Source of the DNA: Algoriphagus lutimaris
GTDB lineage: Bacteria > Bacteroidota > Bacteroidia > Cytophagales > Cyclobacteriaceae
DNA length: 64,000 nucleotides
Assembly (NCBI RefSeq): GCF_017051705.1
Contig: NZ_JAFIDJ010000001.1
Span: forward strand, 248,001-312,000
Direction of reading: 5' to 3'
The notes beneath the pieces are model-generated. The model worked only from the letters and a program-made list of their open reading frames with translations. It did no database searches and had not been told where the DNA came from. Below, piece by piece: positions 26,503 through 35,329 of the stretch. Both the position numbers and the translations under genes were made by a program. Positions within the stretch are counted from its first letter, which is position 1. Each line of letters opens with the position of its first letter.

Positions 26503-27894
26503 TTAATCTGCGGGTAAGATATTTTGATTCACCCTGAAAAAATTATTCGGGTCGTATGATTTTTTGATTTTGGTTAAGCGCTCGTAATTTTTTTTGTAGC
26601 TCGCTTTAATCCGTTCCTGACCCTCATCTTGGATAAAATTTAAATAGGTCCCACCTGAAGAATAGGGATGAAGAGCTTCCCAATAATCTTTGCACCATTT
26701 GGTGATTTTTTCTGCATTGGCAGGATCAGGATCCACCCCCACATACACCCCGGCGTATTTGGCATCTCTATGTCCCCAGGGGGTTTCTTCTTCTCCCACT
26801 CGGCTGGCTGCACCACTGATAGGATATAAGTGCATTTGTGAAAGTGGAGTAGGAATCTTGGACCCAAACTCTAAGTGTTTAGCCCTTACTTCTGAACCCA
26901 ATTCTTTGAAATAATCTCCTCTCCAATACCATTGTAAACCTGGAGGTAACATTCCATCAAATAAAGTCTGCATGGAAGGGTAAGGCATTTCCCCTACATG
27001 ATGGAATATTGGGTTCTTTTCCAAAATGGGTTTGAAAACTTCTTCTTGCTTTGCTGGATCCCCTAAATAAGACCATACAATTCCACAGAACATTTTATGA
27101 TGTAATGCTTCTGGAAAAGGAGGCCCCGGAATCACCATGGTAGCAATGAATCCATTTAAATCCTCAGAAGAATTATTCAGGAACTCATGATACCATTTCA
27201 TGATTTCATCGATTTGTTCTATTGGCCACAAGGTGGGACCACCAATTATAGTCTTTACGGGGTGAGCTTTAAATTTGAAAGAAGTGACAATCCCAAAGTT
27301 TCCTCCTCCACCTCTAATGGCCCAAAAAAGATCTTGGTTCTGGTCTTTATTCACCGTTACAAACGAGCCATCAGCTAGGACCATATCTGCTTCCAACAGA
27401 TTGTCTATGGTTAGACCATATTTTCGGGAGAGATAGCCAACCCCTCCACCTAAAGTCAATCCACCTACTCCAGTAGTAGAGATAATTCCGGCAGGAACTG
27501 CTAATCCAAATGGATGAGTAGCATGATCTACTTCTCCCCATAAGTTTCCTCCCCCAACTCTCACGGTACTGTTTTGTACATCAACCTGTACGAATTTGAT
27601 GCCTGATAAGTCGATGACCATACCATCTTCACAAAGTCCCAAGCCTCCTCCATTATGGCCACCACCTCGAACTGCGACCAAGAGATTGTTTTCTCTTCCG
27701 AAATTAACTGCATAGATGACATCAGCCACATCTACACACATCACAAACATACCTGGATGTTTGTTGATCATAGCATTGTATACTTTTCGGGTTTCGTTAT
27801 ATGCTGGATCATTTGGAAAAATGACATTGCCTCTAATCTGAGTAACAAATGCTTCAATTGCTGATTGCTCTAATTCTTTAACTTTCGTTGTCAT
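26503..27894 (-). CDS. FAD-linked oxidoreductase, berberine-bridge-enzyme-like
   Basis: The 463-residue protein belongs to the PCMH-type FAD oxidases with a C-terminal BBE domain. The FAD-binding domain has VAVRGGGHNGGGLG (~72-85), whose histidine is the usual site of 8-alpha-histidyl flavin attachment. The later segment TTGVGGLTLGGGVGYLSRKYG (~142-162) lacks the cysteine that gives bicovalent flavin in some members, so a single covalent link is likely. The BBE end motif reads YDPNNFFRVNQNI. There is no signal peptide. It lies 45 bp downstream of the ferredoxin-cyclase-globin gene on the same strand and is probably co-transcribed. The substrate cannot be told. Confidence 0.9.
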   Translation of the reverse strand: MTTKVKELEQSAIEAFVTQIRGNVIFPNDPAYNETRKVYNAMINKHPGMFVMCVDVADVIYAVNFGRENNLLVAVRGGGHNGGGLGLCEDGMVIDLSGIKFVQVDVQNSTVRVGGGNLWGEVDHATHPFGLAVPAGIISTTGVGGLTLGGGVGYLSRKYGLTIDNLLEADMVLADGSFVTVNKDQNQDLFWAIRGGGGNFGIVTSFKFKAHPVKTIIGGPTLWPIEQIDEIMKWYHEFLNNSSEDLNGFIATMVIPGPPFPEALHHKMFCGIVWSYLGDPAKQEEVFKPILEKNPIFHHVGEMPYPSMQTLFDGMLPPGLQWYWRGDYFKELGSEVRAKHLEFGSKIPTPLSQMHLYPISGAASRVGEEETPWGHRDAKYAGVYVGVDPDPANAEKITKWCKDYWEALHPYSSGGTYLNFIQDEGQERIKASYKKNYERLTKIKKSYDPNNFFRVNQNILPAD

Positions 27895-27939
27895 GATTAC
27901 TAGTTTAAATTAATGATGAGAAAATTGATTCTATAAAAA

Positions 27940-29307
27940 TTAAATCATGGTTTGATCCATTACTTTTCTGGTAGGGGTAGGTTCAGTATATGCGTGTTTT
28001 TGCATGTTTTCGATCACGAAATCCAATGCTGAATTCCAGGCATGTATGGTTTTTGTTGTTTTATTTTCTCCAAGGATTTCTTCAATAGTTTCCATCATGG
28101 CTTGTTTTACAACTGGGTAGTATTCGGCTTTTACTCCATAGCTTAAATGGTTTCTACCTAATGTTTTTAATCCATTTAGGAGTTGCTCAGGTCTAGATAA
28201 GGAATGGATGATTCCTCCTAGCATATGCGTGAGTAACCTTCCTTGTTCTGTCATATTGTTCCTAAATAATGCCCTGACTCCTGGGGCAATATCAAAGACT
28301 TTTTGGTAGAAGATTTCAGCAAATCGATCTTCATCTTCCAATAGAAAATTCATGGAGCATTGCAATTCCAGTTGAAGATTCAGTTCCTTGAACCCCAATA
28401 GTTCAAGGATTTTGATAGGGTCTTCTTTCCCTCGGACTTTGTTATTGAATTCTTGGCCGATGATTAAGGAGCCACTTTCTATATTTTGGAATACTGAATC
28501 TGAAATTAGGATTTTAGTACCAGTGGATTTGGTTTCATTCTGAATTCTGCTCGCAACATTCACAGGATCCCCAATCACTGAAAATTGTTTGAAGGTAGGA
28601 TGACCTAGAAGGCCGATATACGCCGTTCCAAAATTGATCCCAATACCTGATTTTAATTTGATTCCAAAGTCCTTGAGTTCCGTTTTGTTTAGGGATTCCA
28701 AGGCATATTGCATTCCTAGTGCAGCACGGATAGCATCTTCACAATTCTTTTCTGCTGTACCACCATTGGTTCCAAATACTCCTACAATTTCATCTCCCAC
28801 ATATTGATAGATAATCCCATTATTCATTAAGATAGGTTCACCAAGTGCTGTGTAGAATTTGTTCAAAAGGTAGGCGATGTCATAGTTTAGGTTTTCAGAA
28901 GATAGGTTGGTATAGTTTCTTAAGTCACAGAACAAAATTGCGATGGGACGTTCTTCTGCTTTGCCTTGTGGCACCAATTCTTTTTGTAAGTTATTTACCT
29001 CTCCACTAGACCAGATAAGTCGCTGAACAATGACATCCCCTTTGGGCCTGGCTTGACAAGCTAATCGGACCGTAGGATCCCATTTTCTGGAATGTCCATT
29101 AATTTTCTCAGACTCTGTTTTTGGACTAAGATTTTCCATCCCATGTAGCACCCTAACTCTGCAGGTTGTACAAATGCCGTGACCACCACATTCATGCATA
29201 TGGGGAATTCGGTTGGCAATGGATAAATCCAAAATGGTTTGAGTCTGGCCCTTGAATTCCACCTGTCTATTGATTGAGGAGTAGGTAATTTTAAAAGACA
29301 TGAACAA
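27940..29307 (-). CDS. Ferredoxin-adenylate/guanylate cyclase-globin fusion
   Basis: The 455-residue protein has three domains. Residues ~4-100 are a plant-type 2Fe-2S ferredoxin (CGGHGICTTCRVRV plus a later C in LACQAR). Residues ~120-305 are a class III nucleotide cyclase, with metal aspartates in ILFCDLRNYT and YVGDEIVGVF and the transition-state Asn/Arg pair in GDPVNVASRI. The usual adenine-selecting lysine is glutamine here (YQYVGDE), so ATP versus GTP preference is open. Residues ~310-440 resemble a flavohaemoglobin-type globin, with a probable proximal histidine in GRNHLSYGVKAEYYPVV. Redox state and O2 or NO could thus control cyclic nucleotide output. The start may be residue 1 or Met3. 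The oxidoreductase gene follows at 45 bp. Confidence 0.88.
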   Translation of the reverse strand: MFMSFKITYSSINRQVEFKGQTQTILDLSIANRIPHMHECGGHGICTTCRVRVLHGMENLSPKTESEKINGHSRKWDPTVRLACQARPKGDVIVQRLIWSSGEVNNLQKELVPQGKAEERPIAILFCDLRNYTNLSSENLNYDIAYLLNKFYTALGEPILMNNGIIYQYVGDEIVGVFGTNGGTAEKNCEDAIRAALGMQYALESLNKTELKDFGIKLKSGIGINFGTAYIGLLGHPTFKQFSVIGDPVNVASRIQNETKSTGTKILISDSVFQNIESGSLIIGQEFNNKVRGKEDPIKILELLGFKELNLQLELQCSMNFLLEDEDRFAEIFYQKVFDIAPGVRALFRNNMTEQGRLLTHMLGGIIHSLSRPEQLLNGLKTLGRNHLSYGVKAEYYPVVKQAMMETIEEILGENKTTKTIHAWNSALDFVIENMQKHAYTEPTPTRKVMDQTMI

Positions 29308-29423
29308 AGAATTAATTGGTTGAAAAACACTCTAAAAACTTGGTTCAAAGCTATGAAGGCATGGAATGGTTTTTTACACCCATTAGTATGATTTCAGAAA
29401 ATCATACTTCTGTTAGAAAAAAT

Positions 29424-29441
29424 CTCACACAATTGTGTGAG
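29424..29441. promoter_or_regulatory. Perfect palindrome in a divergent promoter region
   Basis: CTCACACAATTGTGTGAG is a perfect 18-bp inverted repeat, extendable to 24 bp (29421-29444) with one mismatched pair. It lies in the 277-bp gap between the minus-strand cyclase-globin gene and the plus-strand kinase operon. It has no T-run, so a dimeric regulator's operator is more likely than a terminator. The binding protein is unknown. Confidence 0.6.
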
Positions 29442-29584
29442 GTTAAAAAGTCATGGTTTTGGGTGTTGTCTCAAAATTTGAAAAGAACTACTTTGGAGTG
29501 TGGAAATTCCTAAGAAGTTGATTTCTCAAACTTTACCAGTTTTATTGATAAACGTTTCTTTTTTGATGGGCCAAACATCCTGAT

Positions 29585-31456
29585 ATGGAGTTAAAGAGAG
29601 TGTTGATTTTTCTGTGTTACCTGACTTGCAGATTGACATTTGCACAATCAGATAACTTGGATAGCCTTAAAGCAAGGGTAGAAACTATGCCGGATGACTC
29701 CTTGAAAACTGAAACCCTCTTAAGGATAGCATACATTTTATATGCAGGAGATGAGTCAGAACTGTATGCGCAAAAGGCGCTAGAGTTAGCAAAGAAATTA
29801 AAAAGTCCGAATTTGATAGGCAGATCTTATCATCGATTGGCTTGGTGCCATGGCCTTGATGAAATGGATAAAAAGACTGCATATTTGGATAGTGCGGCTG
29901 TTACTTTTACTAGCATCGCTGACTATTATGGATTGGGAAATGTGTTTGATACCAAAGGTACCATATTGATGGAATATGGTTCATTAGCCGATGCAAACGA
30001 TTCTTATCAACAGGCATATAACTACTATTCACGAATTGGGAATGAGGAGCGGAAGGCAGGAGTTTTGAATAATTGGGCAATTGCGGAATATTCCAGAGGG
30101 AATGTCAATGAGGCAATACAAAAGTTTACGACTGCCCTTGAATTTAGAATAGAGGAAAAACCCATTTCCCATATTGATATAGCACGGCTTTATCAAGGTT
30201 TGGGAGAGTGTTATAGACTGCAAGGTAATCTGGAATTAGCCACAAGGAACTATCTCAAAGGATATGAACATAGAAAAGTGGCCGGAAATATCGGTGTAGT
30301 TGAATCTATGCTCAGTATAGCTTCGATGATGTATGATGCAGCAGAACAAAACATAGACACCACTTCTATCCAGGAAATGATTAGGGAAAATGGCTTTGAT
30401 AATTCCATGAACCTGATCGAAAGAGCAGAAAACACCCCAGGTGTTGCAGACCGAATCGGGATTCAGGAGTCTATTATGGATGTGAAAAGAAGAAGATTTT
30501 TATTGAATGAGGATTTTGAAGCGGCATACCAACTACTCTTGAAACAAAAGCAAATCCAGGAAGAGTATAAGCTTCGTGAAAGTAGTTTGGAGGCCATGGC
30601 AGATTTGAAAGTGAAATTCGAAAAAGATCAGTTGACTATACAATTGTTAGAGGAGGAAGTATTAAACCAAAAAAAGCAGGAACAAGTGACATTTTTAATA
30701 ATTTCTTTAGCAGGATTATTTCTGATTTCAATGATTGGATTTCTTTATTATCAGAATAGAGTTAAATCTGCTCAAATAGAACTCAAGGATGCTCATCGGG
30801 AACAACAAATAGTTTCTATGAGATCGATGTTGGAAGGCCAGGAAAAAGAGCGGTCCCGAATCGCTCGGGATTTACACGATGGCTTGGGCAATTTGTTGTC
30901 GACCTTGAAAGTAAACATCGGTAGCCTTCAAATAAATTTTGATGATTCCAATGCCAAGAAAATCTATGGGTCAGCAAGTCAAATGATCGATGAAGCCTGT
31001 ACGGAAGTTAGAAAAATTGCGCATGAAATGATGCCCCAAGCATTAAAGAAACTGGGACTGCGTAAGGCCATTGAGGATTTAGTCAAAAAAATGGATGCCA
31101 CCCATCCTTTTGATGCAGAATTTCATGTGCATGGGGTAGAACAAACCTTTGATGACAATACCAATGTAATGTTGTACCGTATTGTTCAGGAAGCTTTGAA
31201 TAACATCGTCAAATATGCGAAAGCCTCTGAAGTGTCTGTTCAGATTACTTACTCAGATGAATGGTTTGACTTGACTATAGAAGACGATGGGGTCGGGTTT
31301 GATCCTAGCTCCTCAGATTCTGAAAAAGGAATGGGATTGAAAAGTATTGCCTTTCGAACCGAGTTTATAGGAGGTACTTATGATATAAATAGTAGACCGG
31401 GAGTAGGGACTTTAGTTACCATTAACCTTCCTCTTCATCCAAAAACTGAAGCTTAG
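29585..31456 (+). CDS. TPR-containing sensor histidine kinase (HisKA_3 type)
   Basis: The 623-residue protein has a signal peptide (1-20), TPR-like helical repeats over ~30-330 (for example AIAEYSRGNVNEAIQKFTTALEF), a coiled-coil, one membrane helix (~372-392), and a kinase core of the NarX/DegS type. The phospho-accepting histidine is His431 in RIARDLHDGLGN, and the ATPase domain has N-box RIVQEALNNIVKYA and G-box DDGVGFDP. The TPR region is extracytoplasmic. It lies 19 bp before its response regulator. This is a LuxR-type pair, so it is not the sigma-54 activator expected for the permease promoters. Confidence 0.93.
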   Translation: MELKRVLIFLCYLTCRLTFAQSDNLDSLKARVETMPDDSLKTETLLRIAYILYAGDESELYAQKALELAKKLKSPNLIGRSYHRLAWCHGLDEMDKKTAYLDSAAVTFTSIADYYGLGNVFDTKGTILMEYGSLADANDSYQQAYNYYSRIGNEERKAGVLNNWAIAEYSRGNVNEAIQKFTTALEFRIEEKPISHIDIARLYQGLGECYRLQGNLELATRNYLKGYEHRKVAGNIGVVESMLSIASMMYDAAEQNIDTTSIQEMIRENGFDNSMNLIERAENTPGVADRIGIQESIMDVKRRRFLLNEDFEAAYQLLLKQKQIQEEYKLRESSLEAMADLKVKFEKDQLTIQLLEEEVLNQKKQEQVTFLIISLAGLFLISMIGFLYYQNRVKSAQIELKDAHREQQIVSMRSMLEGQEKERSRIARDLHDGLGNLLSTLKVNIGSLQINFDDSNAKKIYGSASQMIDEACTEVRKIAHEMMPQALKKLGLRKAIEDLVKKMDATHPFDAEFHVHGVEQTFDDNTNVMLYRIVQEALNNIVKYAKASEVSVQITYSDEWFDLTIEDDGVGFDPSSSDSEKGMGLKSIAFRTEFIGGTYDINSRPGVGTLVTINLPLHPKTEA

Positions 31457-31475
31457 ACTAGAAATTGAAAATCGT

Positions 31476-32117
31476 ATGGAAAAGATCAAAGTTCTTTTAG
31501 CCGATGACCATCAAATCATGCTGGATGGCTTAAAGGCAATTTTTGCAAAGGACAAGTCTATCGAGGTGGTAGGGACTGCAAATAATGGTTTGGAAGTCTT
31601 GGAGTTTTTGAAAAATCAATCCATAGATGTTCTGCTTCTGGATTTGCAAATGCCGGTCATGGATGGACTGGAAACCACTATGCATGTAAAGAAATCCTAT
31701 TCTGAGGTAAAAGTAATCATGCTGACTACCAATGACGAAGGTAGTATTATTACCTCCTTATTTAAAGTAGGGGCTACCGGCTATTTACTTAAAAATGCCT
31801 CTAAGGAATCCTTGATCCAAGGAATTAAAGATGCCTTTGAAGGAAAGAAAGTTCTTAGTGCTCACCTAACCGAGAAAATGATTGATAGTCTCAATGAAAA
31901 CCCGAAACCTAAGGAAGGTGAAATTCCGAAAATCACTAAGCGGGAAATTGAGGTTGTGAAGTTGATTGCCCAAGAATATACCACACAGGAAATCGCAGAC
32001 GCCTTGTTTGTAAGTACCAATACAGTGGCCACTCACAAACGGAATCTATTTGTTAAAATGGATGTCAAAAACTCGGTGGGAATGATTAAGAAAGCAGTGG
32101 ATTGGGGATTGATTTAG
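31476..32117 (+). CDS. NarL/LuxR-family response regulator
   Basis: The 213-residue protein is the partner of the upstream kinase. The receiver domain (1-~120) has acidic pair ADDH at 9-12, phospho-acceptor Asp56 in LLLDLQMPVMDG, and conserved Thr/Lys in MLTTND and YLLKNASK. The C-terminal LuxR HTH (about 145-213) contains ITKREIEVVKLIAQ and TNTVATHKRNLFVKM. Spacing to the kinase is 19 bp. It has no AAA+ domain, so it acts with a sigma-70-type RNA polymerase. Targets are unknown. Confidence 0.95.
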   Translation: MEKIKVLLADDHQIMLDGLKAIFAKDKSIEVVGTANNGLEVLEFLKNQSIDVLLLDLQMPVMDGLETTMHVKKSYSEVKVIMLTTNDEGSIITSLFKVGATGYLLKNASKESLIQGIKDAFEGKKVLSAHLTEKMIDSLNENPKPKEGEIPKITKREIEVVKLIAQEYTTQEIADALFVSTNTVATHKRNLFVKMDVKNSVGMIKKAVDWGLI

Positions 32118-32120
32118 ATT

Positions 32121-32178
32121 TTATAGGAATTCTAAATAGAAATCAAAAATGGAAACAATGGATTGTTTCCCTATAAAC
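32121..32178 (+). repeat. Inverted repeat after the two-component operon
   Basis: GGAAACAAT (32151-32159) and ATTGTTTCC (32162-32170) form a 9-bp stem with a 2-base gap, which is nested inside an outer TTTATAGG / CCTATAAA pair. No U-run follows, so it may be a weak terminator or an RNA end structure. Confidence 0.45.
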
Positions 32179-32279
32179 CTCTGGAGCAAGTAGATGAGCG
32201 GATATAAGTGAATGGTATGTTTGTAATTGGAAGGGAGGTAAATGGAGATCTTTTTAATTGGATTTTCTTTAGAGTTTCA

Positions 32280-32384
32280 GTTCGCCAGCGACCAAAATTG
32301 TCCGAAAGCAAAATAAGAGGTTCAATACAAAGGCCTACTAAAGCTCAAAAGGCATGATTTTTTGGTTGGCACAGGAATTTGGAT
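32280..32384 (+). promoter_or_regulatory. Sigma-54-like promoter with upstream operator (element 7)
   Basis: The outer half-site GTTCG (32280-32284), four bases, and core CGACCAAAATTGTCCG (32289-32304) form the full three-half-site operator. TGGCAC is at 32367-32372, followed by TTTGGAT (32378-32384), in which the -12 box is one base further away than in the other elements. The centre lies 71.5 bp from the -24 GG. The permease starts 70 bp downstream. Confidence 0.78.
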
Positions 32385-32453
32385 GGGAAAGAGGAATCCT
32401 TCTCGATAGGACAATCTTGTAACTTTTTCAAAGTCCATATCATCTAACAGAAT

Positions 32454-34892
32454 ATGTTCAAAAACTACCTCATCCTTGCCTGGAGAAACCTTAAAAGGAA
32501 TAAATCCTTTAGCTTTCTCAATATACTGGGACTTGCAGTGAGCATGTCCGTTTGTCTCCTCATCATCATGATCCTCATGGATCAATACAGTTATGATACC
32601 TATCATAGTAAGAAGGATAGGGTTTATCGGGTTCATACCACTCGTTATCAGCAGAATAATGGTGAAACAGCCAGTTCGGCTTTGCCTTTGGCTGAGAAGC
32701 TGAAAAGTGACTATCCCAATATTGAAGAAGCAGCTGCGCTGAATAGTGAAATTGGGGGTGATATTATTTATGAAGAAAAATTTGCGACAGGGGGAGGGTA
32801 TTTCGCTGATGGCAATCTTTTCAAAATCCTGGATTTTTCCTTTAAGGAAGGTGATCCAAACACTGCGTTAATCGAGCCTTTTTCGATGGTTATTTCTTCT
32901 GACATGGCGGAGATCCTATTCAAAGATGAATCAGCCTTGGGTAAAACAGTGGCATTTCATGACAAGGATATCAGAGCATTGGATATTGAAGAGGGGAATG
33001 CCGAAACTGACTTCGGTTATTTTACCATCACCGGAGTTTTAAATCCCAGCCCAGGCAAAACACACCTTCCTTTTAAATTATTGGCTTCCCTCAGTACGAT
33101 GAAATCGCTCCCTGAGGGATCAGTCATGGCTGCTCAGGATGACTGGGATAATGTCTGGTCAAATTATACCTACGTGCTTTTAAAAGAAGGAAAAGCCAAA
33201 CAGGATTTACAGGCAAACCTGGATTATATCTCGGAGGAGATTTATGGCGATAAATATGATAACAAGCATTCATTTAAGGCAGTGGCTCTTGGAGAAATCA
33301 CTCCTGTGGGGTTTATTGGCAACATGACTCATGTATCAGTTCCAAAAGTGGTTTTAGTGATATTATCAATATTATGCTTGATCGTGATGTTTTCAGCCTG
33401 TTTAAACTACACCAATATGTCTGTAGCTCGGGCTTTGACGCGAGTAAAAGAAGTAGGGATCAGGAAGGTTTCGGGTGCGAATAAAAGACAGATTTTTGGA
33501 CAGTTTATAACAGAAGCGGTGGTCATATCTCTCTGTTCCTTGTCCTTTGCATTTTTGATGCTTCAGGTTCTGGAAAATGGCGTGGATGGGCTGACTTTTA
33601 ACCAGTATCTTAAAATTTCCTTAAAGCAGAGTTTACTTGGTATTTTGATCTTTATAGGATTCAGCATTTTAGTAGGGGTAGTTGCAGGTGTACTTCCAGC
33701 AACCTATGTGGCCAAATTGAATCCGGTCAATTTATTTAATAAAACCACCGGAGTGAGAATTTTTAAAAGTATGGGTGTTCGGAATGTGTTGTTGGTAGTT
33801 CAGTTTTCAATTTCTCTGATTTTTATTATTTCTGTGGTTTTGATTCAATCCCAGGCAAGGCATATCCTGAATTTTGATTACGGCTTTAACAAGGAAAATG
33901 TCGTCACCGTTAAGCTTTTCAATCATGAAAACTACCCAAGATTTGCACAGGCAATGAACGCTAATCCAGCCGTTTCTTCTGTAGGAGGATCTTCTCTTAT
34001 TCCCGCCGGAGGGTGGAATTTTGGAACAGAAGTGATCAACCCGGATTACCCACTGGACAGTTTGGAAACCAACTATTTTGATGTCAATAGCGGAATCGTA
34101 GAGGTCTTGGATTTAGAGTTGGTAGCAGGTAAAAATCTACCGCAAGAAGGAAGTGATAACCTTATTTTGATCAATGAATTCGCAGTAAAAAGTTTCAATC
34201 TTGGAAGTAGCACCGAGGCTGTGGGGAAACAACTGGCGGTAGAGGATGGAACTGCGTTTAAAAATGTACAGATTGCCGGCGTGGTAAAGGATTTTCAGTT
34301 CCTCTCACCTGATAGACCCATGCAAAGCCTGGTTTTACGAAATAGAAATGATGCTTTGGGATTTGCTTTAGTAAAAGTATCCGGGGTCAATCAAGCCCAA
34401 ACCCTGTCTTCCCTCGAGACTACCTGGAAAGAAGTGAACCCTGATTCCAAGTTCTCTTACAAATACCTGGATCAGGAGCTTTTGTTTATCCATCAGGTAT
34501 TGGGAGATGTGTTTGCTGTCATCGGACTTATTTCCTTCTTGGCCATTTTTGTCTCCTGCTTAGGATTGTTGGGCATGGCTACCTATACCGCACAAACTCG
34601 AGTCAAGGAAATAGGGATCCGCAAAACTTTAGGGTCCAGTATTTCCCAGGTTATCTTTTTGCTTTCCAAGGGCTTTTTGAAATTGCTCGGAATAGCGATC
34701 CTGTTGGCAGTTCCTGCCGCTTATTTCATCAATAATTTATGGTTGGAATTCTTCGCCTCCCGAGTCAGTATAGGAGTTGTACCGATAGGAATAGGAGTCG
34801 GGGTAATCCTCTTGATCAGTATAGGAATCATATTTTCACAAGCCTATCGTGCTGCGGTGATTAATCCCATTGAAAGTCTAAAAAACGAATAG
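32454..34892 (+). CDS. FtsX/MacB-type ABC transporter permease, paralogue 8
   Basis: The 812-residue permease is the most divergent in its first coupling segment (SACLNYTNMSVARA, KEVGIRKVSGA, ~315), where LNYTNM replaces INFMNL. The second signature is CLGLLGMATYT with KEIGIRKTLGSS (~701), again with the changes M and TLGSS. The first periplasmic domain begins with DQYSYDTYHSKKDRVYRV, the same W/Y-SYDxxH pattern as other members. It ends NPIESLKNE. It stands alone between elements 7 and 8, so it is probably monocistronic. Confidence 0.92.
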   Translation: MFKNYLILAWRNLKRNKSFSFLNILGLAVSMSVCLLIIMILMDQYSYDTYHSKKDRVYRVHTTRYQQNNGETASSALPLAEKLKSDYPNIEEAAALNSEIGGDIIYEEKFATGGGYFADGNLFKILDFSFKEGDPNTALIEPFSMVISSDMAEILFKDESALGKTVAFHDKDIRALDIEEGNAETDFGYFTITGVLNPSPGKTHLPFKLLASLSTMKSLPEGSVMAAQDDWDNVWSNYTYVLLKEGKAKQDLQANLDYISEEIYGDKYDNKHSFKAVALGEITPVGFIGNMTHVSVPKVVLVILSILCLIVMFSACLNYTNMSVARALTRVKEVGIRKVSGANKRQIFGQFITEAVVISLCSLSFAFLMLQVLENGVDGLTFNQYLKISLKQSLLGILIFIGFSILVGVVAGVLPATYVAKLNPVNLFNKTTGVRIFKSMGVRNVLLVVQFSISLIFIISVVLIQSQARHILNFDYGFNKENVVTVKLFNHENYPRFAQAMNANPAVSSVGGSSLIPAGGWNFGTEVINPDYPLDSLETNYFDVNSGIVEVLDLELVAGKNLPQEGSDNLILINEFAVKSFNLGSSTEAVGKQLAVEDGTAFKNVQIAGVVKDFQFLSPDRPMQSLVLRNRNDALGFALVKVSGVNQAQTLSSLETTWKEVNPDSKFSYKYLDQELLFIHQVLGDVFAVIGLISFLAIFVSCLGLLGMATYTAQTRVKEIGIRKTLGSSISQVIFLLSKGFLKLLGIAILLAVPAAYFINNLWLEFFASRVSIGVVPIGIGVGVILLISIGIIFSQAYRAAVINPIESLKNE

Positions 34893-34992
34893 GTTGGTGA
34901 AATTATAAATTGATTGTTTTAGGTGACTGAATTTATGATTTAGGCTAAACTCCTATCTGGTGTATTTTTTATGCGATAGATAGGTGTAGATA

Positions 34993-35094
34993 GTCCGTAG
35001 GCGAACAAATTTGTCCGAAAAATTTGAACCCAAAGGAATATAAACCTCCAAAACAAGCTGTTTTGGAGGTTTTTTGATGGCATAAATGTGGAAT
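34993..35094 (+). promoter_or_regulatory. Sigma-54-like promoter with upstream operator (element 8)
   Basis: GTCCG (34993-34997), four bases, then core CGAACAAATTTGTCCG (35002-35017). The -24 box is TGGCAT (35078-35083, one change from TGGCAC) and the -12 region is TGGAAT (35089-35094). The centre lies 69.5 bp from the -24 GG. It now faces the permease remnant at 35160 and then permeases 9-11. Confidence 0.82.
35044..35076 (+). terminator. Terminator embedded in element 8
   Basis: AACCTCCAAAACA and TGTTTTGGAGGTT pair around a short loop (AGC) and end in a T-run, directly in front of the -24 box at 35078. It separates the upstream permease from the sigma-54-like promoter. Confidence 0.9.
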
Positions 35095-35159
35095 TGATGG
35101 CAGCATTGAAAAATAGAATAGCCCGGGAATTTAGTATTCTATTTAAACAGATCTGCTGC

Positions 35160-35283
35160 ATGATAAAAAATTACCTAAAAATAGCTTGGAAGAATTTGGT
35201 TCGTCAGAAATCGTTTTTACTCATTAATTCCAATCCTTTAGGACAGTCCTTGCCAATCCGGTAGAGTCCATAAAAATGAATAA
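35160..35283 (+). pseudogene. Deletion remnant of a thirteenth FtsX permease
   Basis: From ATG 35160 the sequence reads MIKNYLKIAWKNLVRQKSFL LIN, a perfect family N-terminus. After residue ~23 it switches to sequence that, in another frame, reads TVLANPVESIK and stops, which is the standard family C-terminus (NPVESLKNE-type). About 2.35 kb of the usual gene is missing, and the two ends lie within 124 bp. The C-terminal part is out of frame by one base and lacks one A. Its sigma-54-like promoter (element 8) remains 66 bp upstream and now probably drives the permease at 35330. Confidence 0.85.
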
Positions 35284-35329
35284 TAAACCCTAATAAGATT
35301 AAACTAAGCCAATCTAAATCTTCATATCA

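Noticed and set aside
29316-29513. 65-residue frame in the divergent gap
   Set aside because: It runs through the palindrome at 29424 and has no family features or good start context.
31476-32117. Response regulator as activator of the sigma-54-like promoters
   Set aside because: It is a NarL/LuxR type without an AAA+ domain, so it cannot activate sigma-54 polymerase.
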